Origin: Membranipora membranacea
Taxonomy: Eukaryota; Bryozoa; Gymnolaemata; Cheilostomatida; Membraniporidae
Direction: 5' to 3'
Length of the DNA stretch: 64,000 nt
Assembly: GCA_914767715.1 (NCBI GenBank)
Contig: OU612067.1
Coordinates: 31,408,162-31,472,161 of the forward strand
Under the pieces are notes generated by a model. That model worked only from the letters and a program-made list of their open reading frames with translations, had not been told where the DNA came from and did no database searches. Shown here in pieces: positions 30,203 through 40,738 of this stretch. Every line of letters begins with the position of its first letter. Position 1 is the stretch's first letter. Made by a program: the position numbers and the translations under genes.

Positions 30203-30427
30203 AGCCCTGTTTATGACAAAACAGAGGGTGGGCTGCCCCTAAAGAGGGACGCAAGTTGCCCGGAGTCCTCGTACTGAGAGTGTGATACAGCCTAGTAAAC
30301 TAGAATGCGTCCTAGAGGTGAGGCCATGGTGGACCTCCTAATAAGTGTGCAGCAAACTGCCAGAAACTAAAACAGGCACTAATCAGCAATTGGCAGTGAC
30401 ACTTTGATCTTAGCCAATAGGCCGAGA
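30203..30427 (+). repeat. Dispersed repeat family, copy 3
   Basis: It is homologous along its length to 28706-28917, with shared GGGCTGCCCCTAAAGAGGGA and TTTGATCTTAGCCAATAGG. An additional internal segment of about 30 bp is present. Confidence 0.65.
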
Positions 30428-30537
30428 AGCTTGTATCAAAATTTATTCCATGGAATATCTAGTGATATCAGGTTATTGATAATAATGGGTTACAGAATCA
30501 AACTGATGTTCAGTGAAATTCAATATTACATACTTAC

Positions 30538-30561
30538 ATATACTTGAAGTTGCCGGCGGCT
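30538..30561 (-). CDS. Possible 24-nt microexon of the repeated-exon gene
   Basis: On the minus strand a 24-nt segment lies between an AG acceptor and a strong GTAAGTATG donor. In phase 1 it reads EPPATSSI and would join in frame to the exon starting at 28565. The polypyrimidine tract upstream comes from sequence resembling the MITE end at 11968 (CTAGATCAAGTTTG). There is no transcript evidence, so this is tentative. Confidence 0.35.
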
Positions 30562-30881
30562 CTTCAGAAAATGGGAACAACCGAAATGCAGGCAAATCAA
30601 AACAAACTTGATCTAGACAATGAGTCTGTTGGCTCGATGGCTTGGAACAGGGGAGGTTACTATTAAATGTATCGTGATATTGTGTAACAGCTCCATTAGC
30701 TCAATATCTCTTATCTATCCTACCATTTCCGCTAAGGGTACTTTCAGTGCACAAACTTCTGAATTTGGACAGTCTGTTGCTGTCACACAATCAAAGCAAA
30801 GCTCTGAAGACTCCACATACTATGATTTCCCTCACCAACTACTATTTCTACATTTGTAGAAAGAACTAGAAGATTCCTACA

Positions 30882-31391
30882 ATGATGCGCAGACTCCCCA
30901 AAATCTCTCTTCTCAGTCTCTTCCTGCTGCTGGTAGCAGGAGCTGCTATCCCGAATGATTCAACTGCTGCTAGGCTTCAGAGAATAAAGGCCCTGGTGAA
31001 AATCACCCATGAACAGCTAATTGAAGAAGGTTGTCCGATTCCGGATTTTGAGTTCAGAAGACGAAATCCAATTCAACCTTCTAGGAATCAGGTACTTATC
31101 GAGCTTCAAACAAAGCTGAAAGAGAGGTTTGTGGACATGCTTATTGAATGCAGAAGTAAGAGGTTGGGAACAAAATCAACTCTTATAACCACACAGTCAT
31201 CAACTCCGACATTGGCAACTGTATCAACCACAACCACTCCGGCCAACTCTACAGTCCCTACTCCCTCAGAATGTGTGAAAGCCATAAATTTAACAGAGGC
31301 ATATCGCCTAAATTACATAGATCTGCCTGGTTCTAATGGGGACACTAAGAAAATGTATCAGACACGGCTAGCGTACACAGATGCCCCATGA
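30882..31391 (+). CDS. Putative secreted Thr/Ser-rich protein, single exon, 169 aa
   Basis: The ORF starts MMRRLP and continues with a strong signal peptide (LLSLFLLLVAGAA), predicting cleavage near residue 22. The mature part has a helical charged segment, cysteines at ELIEEGCPIPDF, MLIECRSKR and SECVKAI, then a Thr/Ser/Pro-rich stretch about residues 100-130 suited to O-glycosylation. NLT and NST are possible N-glycosylation sites. A poly(A) signal AATAAA follows at 31618-31623. The gene lies on the opposite strand in the gap between the two parts of the repeated-exon gene. I recognise no family. It may have an upstream exon, because an AG acceptor-like site precedes the ATG. Confidence 0.6.
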   Translation: MMRRLPKISLLSLFLLLVAGAAIPNDSTAARLQRIKALVKITHEQLIEEGCPIPDFEFRRRNPIQPSRNQVLIELQTKLKERFVDMLIECRSKRLGTKSTLITTQSSTPTLATVSTTTTPANSTVPTPSECVKAINLTEAYRLNYIDLPGSNGDTKKMYQTRLAYTDAP

Positions 31392-31617
31392 ACTCGTATA
31401 CAGATATGATGGTGATGATATGCAACCTGATGTTGGATTTTGTGGTATGACTGCCTAGTTCACATAATATCAGCTTTGTTGTCAACAAACTGATGAAAAA
31501 TATATTAAATGCCTTTTAGGGATTTTTTGTGTTTGTTTCCTATGCTATCCTGAGGAGGTGTGGAGAGCAAAGTCATTTATTTGTCTCAAAATATCTTAAA
31601 ATCCTTACATTATATGT

Positions 31618-31623
31618 AATAAA
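31618..31623 (+). terminator. Poly(A) signal AATAAA
   Basis: The canonical hexamer lies 227 bp after the stop of the 169-aa secreted ORF on the same strand. Confidence 0.5.
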
Positions 31624-31629
31624 AAATCT

Positions 31630-32470
31630 ATTTCTTCACCTGTCTTGGTTGAATAATCCAATTAAAGGGACAACCAACGCTTGGTGCATCCTTTTAGAGG
31701 CAATAAAAAATTTAATATTCCAAGCTTAGTTCCAGGAGCTCAAGACAAAAATAGGATTCGCGGTATTTAAATTGCTTATTGATTAGACATTGACCATTAG
31801 ACTTCTAGATCACAATATAGACTATCCGCTGAAGCTGAAAAATGTTTACTGCAGTACCAACACATTTCACGAACAAACATCGTCATTGACAGACATAAAA
31901 AATTGAATAATGTAGAAGTGTCCATAACAGGAATATCTTGAATGGAACCACAGTGTTAAAAACAAATATCAACGCCACAAATGTGATCTAGTAGGAAATA
32001 TAGCTTTCGGTTTTGCAAAACCATTCTGTCCTCACTTTTAGAGTAACATTATGATCCTGTTGACTGGGTCTGTATGCAGTATGGCCAGTGGTTCTCCTAC
32101 CCTTGACAGCGTGCCCAGCCTGTAATTAGAAATCAAGCTAGGGTGAAACCCTGTGGTTATGAGATTGAAACACATCTTAGGAAAAGATGCACTAAATGGC
32201 CATGTTACCATCAACAATTTACCCATTTATCTTTAAACTGTGTCAATCCACAGCATTGCAGGATCATTCGAGACACCAGCTATTGAGTCACACGTTGCCA
32301 GATTAGAGCTCAAGATTGTTAGTCTATATGAGTGAAAATTGTCTTTCCTTTTGTTATGATGAGACAATTCCAAGAATATTTGTATTAATGCAAGCCGTAA
32401 ATGTTGAGGTCAATTGAGCCAATAACCAGCTATGCTCTTCAGCAATGTATAACTAATACATTTTTACAAG
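31630..32470. other. Non-coding stretch
   Basis: No exon, RNA gene or recognised repeat was seen between the secreted-protein gene and the exon region at 32471-32752. Confidence 0.45.
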
Positions 32471-35400
32471 CTATGTCCAGCTACATTCACATTGTATTTG
32501 AGTGAATACAATGAATATTAAATGCTTCTGTTTATATTTGAAGAAAATGAACACAGTGTATAACTTGTTATATACTGCTTCGTTGCAGGCGTTGTTGTTA
32601 TTCCTCTCCTGTGTCTCCTCTGAAGTTGACTCAACGAGCCAATCTTTAGCTCTAATTTTGAGTATTGCATAATCTGAGTCATCACCATTATCAACATTGC
32701 TCTCTACTCCCTCCTCCAACACCCCAGAGCTCATATCCGTGTTGTCAGTGTCCTACAAGCGGAGTAGGAGGTAGCTAAATTGGTTAGAGCGCCTTCCCTC
32801 AAATGTGCAAATGTTGGAGGTCTTGGGTTCGAATCCTCCTGCGGTCTACCAACTACTGGGCTCAATTGACGCCCCAGGTGTGCTCCCGCCTGCCTGCAAA
32901 CTGAGAGCAACTTGGCGCCGAATATGGCGGGCGCGCCTTTAAGGCACTGACTGTTCTCAGTCTTCGGGCAGAGACAAACTTGCGATTTTAACCAACAAGT
33001 GGGAAGAAAAATGGTCAATTGTCAGGATTAAACTTTTCTGACCCCAAAAAATATAACCCATCCCTAAACATGTATTTAATGTAAGGATGGTTATGAAGTT
33101 AGAGTGCGGTGCAAAATTCAATAAGTATTATATCCTATTCTTAGCCTAAGAACCGTTATTGATATGGCTAGAGAGTAGCCTGAGAGATGCACGAGTCATG
33201 AGAGATGCACGAGTCATGGGAGATACATGCTTGCTCAATTATCTTGATTTATCCATAATAAAAGAGAAGAGATTTAAGAAACTAGTAGCCTACATGAATG
33301 CCTCGAATGATTTGAGGTTTCTTTTCGTGACCGGGCGGGGGGGGGGGGAGAGAGTTAAACTAAAAAAGCATGTGCCGATAGGAAACCAATTTAATTATCC
33401 AGAGAAAAGGATCCTTATCACTGACCTGTTTATTGGAGCAGAAGGCGATGTCAGGGTTAGATGTCTGCATAGATTGCTCAAATCGGCTCTGCTTCCGTCT
33501 GACTTGTCTTAGCAAGCTCTCCATATCTGCTTTGACCAGCTGTCGGCTGATAACAAAAATGTCAATATTTGCAGCAGGATCGTTAACTCTCTTCTATTGC
33601 ATTGATTGACTCAATGAACCCACAATAGAGCCTATGAAACAGGATAGATATCATGCCACACAGCCATAAAAAAAACAGTGGCCGCGTTGACAAGGCTAAT
33701 TATGCAGATCATGATGATTTAACTTTGAGTTGAAATATTGTTTTCCTCAAAAAATCTCCAAAGAAAAATGATAAAATTGCATTTTGGGATACTTTAGAAC
33801 AGGGGTGCCCAACCTTTTCTCTCACATGAGCCATTTAAAAATTCAATCACACCAAATGAGCTGACCACGCCGCGTCACGTGTAGACAACATGGAAACAGT
33901 CAGTGATATAAAAATATATATATTCATTCATGTATAAGTGCTGGCAAAATTACCAAAGCAAAGTCATTGTGTGAGATAATGCGCGTAGCTCGAAAATTTT
34001 TTGAGACAATTTCTGGTCATATGAGGCGCCCTGGAGTTTTGTAAGCATTTTGGAAAATTTAGGTTGGCAAGTCTGCAAGAAGACAACTCTACACACATAT
34101 ATACAATGCAGGCACCCAGTACAATGAACTTGTATACACTATACATACATTTAATGTACATTGTACATGCATGAATTGAATGCATGAAATTCGCGCCAAA
34201 AAGCGCGTGAAATTTGCAAATATTAAAATGAGCCACCCAAAAAGCCAAAATGAGCCGAGGTGGCTCATGAGCCATAGGTTGGGCACCCATGCTTTAGAAC
34301 ATGTGTTATGTCACCGACAGCAACAAAACACAGAAACTCACACATGAACCTCATTCATGAGCTGATGTTCCAGACTCATCCTTCTTCTGTATGCCTGTCC
34401 CATCTTCTGCCTGATCTCCTCTTCATAGCAGCGTATATCCTCAGGGGAAAGTAACCCCCTCAACTGCTCATCTAATCTACGCTTCAAGCTGACCTTCTCC
34501 AGCTGTCTCCGTGTTGTCTGAGTGTATGAAAGGAGGATAATTACAGATACGTAATATGTACATATCAGACAGTCAGATGGTTTAGTTAAAACTGAACTGT
34601 GAAACAAAAGTGAAATCAAGATCATGTAGCCATAAATCCTTTTTATCTATGACGAAGGAGATGCAATTGGCAGCAATCGTCTGCGTTCAACTTTGTATAT
34701 CAAAATATATGATGAGTATCTGAGCACCACAGGTTATTGTGAATCTTACATGATGTTGTCAAACAAAAAGCAGTCACAATTTTGGATGTCGTTAGAAAAT
34801 TTCTGTTGAGGATCAACTGGCAACAAGCTGGCCTTCCCCACTACGTGTTGGACATGTTGCAGTTGCAGACAGTTACATAGTTGTTAAAACAACAGGAGGA
34901 CTCGAATTGACAGCTATGATACAGAACCAATAAACTTTTACTAACTGAATAAACTATTAGCATGACCTATCTGTTCCTAACTGTCAATACTAAGTCTGAT
35001 CAAAAAAGAAATCTAACGCAGCGTGAATTCTGATAAAATGATACATTTTCCTACTAGCCCTTTAGGACTTTCGGTGACACAAATACTAAAATCTCAAGAT
35101 GTCAGTGATTAGGGCAATTCAACAACGCTACTACTGAGGGCTACTGGTAACTTTTGTTGTCACTCTAATTTGTCAAAAGAGAGTAAGTTTTGAGTCAAGT
35201 GGCTGTATTGTATTGTACCGTATTGTATCTAATTATGCAATTTTATGAGAATCATCCCATTAGTGAAATTATTCTGGTAATACATACTTTGTCTAACTTG
35301 AGTATGCCCCTCTCGATTTCTCTCTGCCTTTCCACTGAACCATTAAACTCCTGATAAAGAATTCGCATCACATCCCCCTCTTCCTTTAAAATTATGAAAA

Positions 35401-36931
35401 TCTTTCAAACATTTATATAATGGGTATATATAGGATCTGACCTTCAACCAGCTGTTACTTCTCCGAATAAGTGCTGACTCTGAGCAGAAAACAAACTGCC
35501 CAGCTTAAGGTCTGTGAGACTTGTAGGGAAGTTTACTCTGTGAATCAGTAGCTATGGATTATTAACTTCCTCTATGCAAACGTTTTTTAGGTCTATTTGG
35601 TGGAAGCTTTCCCAGCAAAGAAATTCACTCAGAGCAGTGTAGCTGAGTAGAGTGTTGTTATGTTTTGTGACATTTTGAGGGAACGATGAACAATATGCGA
35701 ATGCCATCATGCCTCTAGTGCCATCATGTTTAAAGAAATTATTGTTTCTGTTCAATCACCAAAAATAGTAAGCCCACATGTTTCTGTTCAATCACCAAAA
35801 AGTAGTAAACCCGCATGTATGTATACGACACTAACAGACAGCAATAACTATCTCACCAATAACTCACAATTTAAACTTTAAGAAACCAACCATGTCAGAT
35901 GAAGGTGAGTCCAACTGATCATCCGCCCCATCCTCATCTTCATACTCACTATTGTTATCATCTTCCACTATGGAATAATGCCCATCTTCTGATAACCTGC
36001 CTTGACCTGGCTCTAAATAAGTACAAAATAACCAACATGTATAAAATCAGCAGGAGTTGTCTGCTTTATATGTATGGGGTGATAATTATGTGATTAATCC
36101 CAAATTGTTCGCATTCAAGTAGCTTCAATACAAAAAGTTGAGAGGGAGAAAATAACGATTTCAAAAGTTACATTGTTGGTCTGACATCTGACCATTGGCG
36201 GTTCACAGCTGCATCCCATAATGCATTCAATCATGTGCTTTTTACACGCAAGATGGTGACTACAGGGATAAAATATGCCTTGTGTCATGGACTAACCTTG
36301 CACAAAGTACTCTACTTGTGAAGGCCTTCCAAGTGGAAAAACTTCATATACAGTCTCGTAGGAACTTTCAAATGGAGCACCGGGAACCTCAGTTATAGTC
36401 GGGTTTGATGGTGCGCCTCGCAGTGTACGACATTGCTTTATCTCCTGCTTAGCGTAACAGTTTTCTGAAAGAATTTGGAAAATAAAATCTTCATCAAGTC
36501 AAACTCTCAACATGTCCACATCATATGTTTGTTTTACAGATTGCAAAAACCTCAATGTAGAAGCATTGGACTTACAGTTGTCTTGGGAAATCAGTTTAAA
36601 AGACATTCAAAACTGAAATACACCTACTGCCTCGGCAACTGCTTAGTCACGGTATGTTTGCGCTACTGCAACCCATAATCATAACCCTTCTCGAGATGGG
36701 TTCTCCAGTGTCTGTGAGAACGATGGTATATGTTATTACTAAAGCTCACTCAGCCATTATGAAACTGCATGTTAAAACAGGTCAGTCCTTAGACCAAGAC
36801 TTACGATAAAACCGTGAGTTTTACGCTGTCAGTAAACCCCTGCAGCAATAGGTAGGCGATAGTTAATAATCCTTACCAAGGTCTTCAAGCATATATGGGT
36901 TCAATGAAGATTGTTGCTGTTGGTACATCAT
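32471..36931 (-). CDS. Unrecognised gene, N-terminal part: acidic and coiled-coil exons
   Basis: Exons (high to low): 36877-36931 with start MMYQQQQ, 36297-36464, 35891-36012, 35288-35383, 34342-34517, 33426-33546 and an exon starting at 32752. The first six sum to 738 nt with all phases consistent (donor GTGAGT chosen at 34341). The protein has a Pro-rich segment, an acidic segment (SEYEDEDGADDQLDS), then about 150 residues of probable coiled coil (LEKVSLKRRLDEQLRGLL, RQKMGQAYRRRMSLEHQL, ESLLRQVRRKQSRFEQSM). The end of the 32752 exon is unresolved. It may splice at 32686 (donor GTGATG, phase 1) or after about 32486 onto the exon at 28565, or read to the stop at 32471 as a terminal exon. Phase favours one gene with 20643-28565. 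No family is recognised. Confidence 0.72.
32757..32990 (+). repeat. tRNA-derived SINE abutting a splice acceptor
   Basis: The A box TAGCTAAATTGG (32772-32783) and B box GGTTCGAATCC (32826-32836) are perfect. A GC-richer body follows (GACGCCCCAGGTGTGC, TTGGCGCCGAATATGGC). The 5' end lies 2-4 bp from the minus-strand acceptor of the exon at 32752, so the SINE's antisense strand provides the pyrimidine-rich CTACCTCCTACTCCGCTTG. Confidence 0.8.
33800..34291. mobile_element. 492 bp hAT-type MITE, uninterrupted copy
   Basis: The ends CAGGGGTGCCCAACC and GGTTGGGCACCCATG are flanked by CTTTAGAA on both sides (33792-33799 and 34292-34299). It is the same family as 8523-10112, in inverse orientation, and shows the empty state of that copy's nested insertion. 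It lies in the intron between the coding exons 34342-34517 and 33426-33546, ending about 50 bp from the former. Confidence 0.92.
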
Positions 36932-37726
36932 TGCTTTGCTACCGACCAGTCGTTACAAAGATAAGTGTGAGGTCAAAATAGAAGTTATTGACCAGCAACA
37001 ACTAAATGACCTTGACTGACAAAGGAATGCAGTAAAGTAGAGAAAGTAAAAAGCTATTCCATGCATTTGAAGGATGATATTGTTGCGAAAAAAAGAGAAG
37101 ATGAATCCTTGTAGAATATTTTCCAACTGTTACTGTCGCTGTGTTTTTTTATTGGTTGTGGCTGAATGGCTAAATCCCTCATTGCCAATAAAGTAATTTG
37201 TACTTGTTAACTGATGGCCATTTGCGGGGTTACATTTGTGAATATATAATCTGGTAGTTTTGGAAGGGCTAGCTAAAGTTGATCTTAGATTAAACGCGAG
37301 CGTAAATACTAGACAAAGAGTTTCAAAGCCAAGCTTGAAACAAGCTCTATATTTACAGTTTATCTTTTTTTTAAGTTTGGAAGTTATCTTCTTACTAGGT
37401 GTGGCAGCCCAACTCTCATGTGCCATGAGGTTTTTATACATTGACATTTTTACAAAGGCGATGATTTTTATTGCATGCTCATTAATAGAATCCATTTTAT
37501 AGCCCTGAGTCACAAAAAACCTCTCATACCGCAATCTGATGATCCAGGAGTAAAAACAGTATCTTAGGTAAAAAAGATAACAAATGATAACTCAGAGAAA
37601 TTATAACTATTTAATCTGAAATTGATCTGTGCAAGATTGTATAAAAATTAATTAAGCCTATTAGTAAAATATATGGAATGAATAGCTTTTGGAAAAATAT
37701 TTTTGACTGACAGCATTCTCCACTGA

Positions 37727-40700
37727 CTAAGTAGCCTTCCGCCTATACTGCTGTAAAGTCAATGCTTTCCTTTGACTGTGTGCAGTTGTTGGTTTGACTA
37801 ATCGTTCTATTAGCTGTTTATCTGCTGGTTTTTGCCTGCCCCATAGGTGGGGCGGTACACCGAACCTATCGATATTTGTGAGCTCATCATCCATAATGTA
37901 CTTTAACCTGGGACATGGCGTATTTGGAGTAGTGTGTCTGTGCCTAGGCTTTGTGTGATCTGTGCATGATGCGTGTGAATGCCTTCTTGAGTTTGATTGT
38001 CTTTTAGAGTCTGTAGATGATATCAGCTGCCCTTTAGCAGGATTCTGACTACAAAGAATATGACACTATCCAGAATCGAGATAAACAGGGATGATGTTTT
38101 ATTTAGTGCTTAGATGTCAAGGGTCATTGTACAAGAGAGTAGCCCAGACACCACCGAACCATGAGGATAAAAAGTTTGCAATTCATACTTTTATAAAATT
38201 TAGCCATATTATTTTGAATGTATTTGCTTCGAACTTCTGTCACATTGGGCAACATAATACATCAAGGTTTACTGATCCACTAATGCCGGTATGCTTACCT
38301 AGGGTAGGAGATTCTGCGTGCTGGTTTGACTTCCTTGTTGACTTTGTACCTAGCGATGTCCTCCCACACCCCTAACATTGTGTCAAGGTCAGAGGACTGA
38401 GAACTTAGCGAACTACGCCCTGAGGGCGCCCGCACTGCTATACCACTCTGATCAGAGTGAGGACTCACCATGTCTGTAAATAAATAGAGCTGAATAAATA
38501 AATTGAAGAAATTTCCAAATGGATAGTTCCCTTCATTGATAAGTCAATAAAACAGGGGTTTTGTTTCGATCTGATATGCAGCTTAGCTCAATGGAACTCG
38601 GTTGATATATATATGGGCAGTCCTTTAGATAATATAAACTGAAATAGCAAAGTTTTTATTTCTCTCCGATTTGTTTGGTAGGATGATTAAACCTTGAAAC
38701 ACAGCTGTGAACAAATGTACATTCCAACACCTGCCGCCATGCCAAAAGTCAGCAGACTGAAATGTGTTAAGAGGTGTTAGTATTCAGGGGGTATATCTGG
38801 AACGTAACACAATAACACCAGAAGTTGACGGGCTACACAAACTTTATTGAAAGTCTCTATATCAATAAAGAAGCACCAAAATTACTGTTGTCCAGGCTGA
38901 TAGGCAAACTTCACACCCCGAGCATGAGTGACAAACTAGATGTTTAAATTTCTGTAAACGTGGCAATTTTCCAAAAAATGCATTGAACTTACTGCAGAAA
39001 CTGTCAACCCGATAGCCTGGTTCAAATCGAATCCCAGGAACAGGTGTCAGGTCATGAACAGAACTCATGCTGTTTCTGTACTGTCTATACTGGTCTAGTC
39101 AGGGTTACCCTTGTGACTTCACCAAATAAATGTATCAATCAAGAAGTAGCAGTAATAACGCAGTTCTATTAAATCTGAGATACTGTATTTATCTTGAACA
39201 TTTTCTAAATTCAACTAGCAAGTAAAATCAATTCCTGGAATTCGATGTTTTCAGTGCTCTATGTAATTCAGGGTACACTGCAAGGTCAACCTTAATTTTG
39301 TTCAGCCAATTTAATGGCTGAATAAGGATTAATTTATGCTGCTATAATTTCTTACCTGGGCCCAAAACGCAAAGTTTCCTGTAGCGGAGTCTTCTAAACC
39401 TAAGTCCAGGTGGATGTGGATTGTGTATAGTACTCCTCGGACTCAACGGTGCAAATGATGAAACCACATTATCTGCATACATTATATATATATTTGTTGA
39501 TAATTAAACACGATTGCGTTTAAACCTTATCCATGCAGAAAATTTTGTCACACACTTCAATGCTGTTGCTACATTGCCTAACGAGCGATTGATTGGCAAA
39601 AACAATTACACAACTCCCTCAACTTAAAGGTTGCTAATGAGAAATTTCTTTCTTCAAAACTGTTTTTACAATATTGCATGTGATTGTTTTGGATACAATT
39701 TGGCCTTATGTGGGCCTTGAATGACATATGGAGCTTGAATAGAAGAATGATGTAATATGAGATGCCTGCACAGAGCAGGCCTAATTACACAACGCCAAAT
39801 ATGCTGTTCACGTAAAAGGCTGCGGTAGGGGCCTTTACAATAATGTAGGGCTGTTAAGATATTGAACAATATTCAATTCATTTTAAAATTGGAGTTACAA
39901 TAAATGTTGACTAAGAATTTGAAACTGGAATGGGAAAGTTGAAATAATTGTATCAACCACATGGATGTGTATGGATGAATGTAAAAAGTCTAATCAAGAC
40001 TTTTAACACGAATCCATTAGTTGGCTCACATTATAGTACATATAATAATATGATGAATAAATATGAGAAAATTATCAGATCAGCAGATCAAACTACTTCA
40101 GCATTATAAATCTGAATTTTGTGTATCTAAAATATCTACTTTAGCGTTTGGAGTATCGTCGCAGCTCTACATTCTAAAGAGCGCAGTGTGCCACCTGTGA
40201 TACGTCATCATCTAACCAGGAACATTAATTAATGTTTAGATTGATTAGCTTATGGCAGTTAAAATTTAATTATCCATGAAAGTTTAGTGAGGAAATTCTA
40301 ACTGGCGTCAGAGAATGTAATGAACCTGTAATGTAGAACAAAGCCATTTTTTAAGGCTGTGAAATTCTGAATCTAGTATAGTCCTTAACCACAAACATAT
40401 AAATAAAGTATTTATATGTTTATGTGGGTCACTCACCACTCTGGTGGGCCATCGCATTGGCAGCAAGCTGAAGAAAGTATACCCAGCACCAATAACATCT
40501 AATTAACACATAGAACCAGTTATTATATACTATATATTATAACTCTATGCGTAGAACAAACAGCAATTAAGTTATTAATTAAAAAATTATCAAATTTGTC
40601 TCCCGCGTTGCTTTGATCGGAGCGTCTTATTTTTACCTCTCTCTGATGTAGGAATGTGTAAAGGTATCAGTGAACTTGTGATTTTACACAACTTACCCAA

Positions 40701-40738
40701 AGTACAGCACTGAGTGACCCACTGACCAGACAGAGGTC
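37727..40738 (-). CDS. Unrecognised gene, 3' six exons: hydrophobic segment and basic cytoplasm-like tail
   Basis: Exons (high to low): 40697-40738, 40437-40467, 39356-39472, 38993-39094, 38299-38473, 37727-38048. They sum to 789 nt (263 codons including TAG), with every phase consistent. The first two exons encode a hydrophobic stretch (LCLVSGSLSAVLWLAANAMA) that could be a membrane helix. The rest is a Ser/Arg/His/Pro-rich tail of about 235 residues with GLRFRRLRYRKLCVLGP, DLTPVPGIRFEPGYRVDSF, APSGRSSLSSQSSDLDTM, a His/Arg/Thr-rich segment and FGVPPHLWGRQKPADK near the end. The 5' exons, upstream of 40738, were not found. The next minus-strand gene starts about 800 bp downstream. I do not recognise the family. 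Confidence 0.72.
40389..40427. repeat. AT-rich palindrome, copy 1
   Basis: The two arms, containing AACATATAAATA and TATTTATATGTTTA, are complementary around a short centre. The same arm sequence recurs at 50014-50050. It lies next to the donor of the exon at 40437. Confidence 0.7.

Noticed and set aside
33330-33350. Poly-G run
   Set aside because: A simple homopolymer with no flanking structure; not informative.
37130-37534. 134-codon minus-strand open frame
   Set aside because: It starts with a non-ATG codon, lies just beyond the stop of the 37727-40738 gene, has low-complexity composition and no splice context; it is probably 3' UTR or intergenic sequence.
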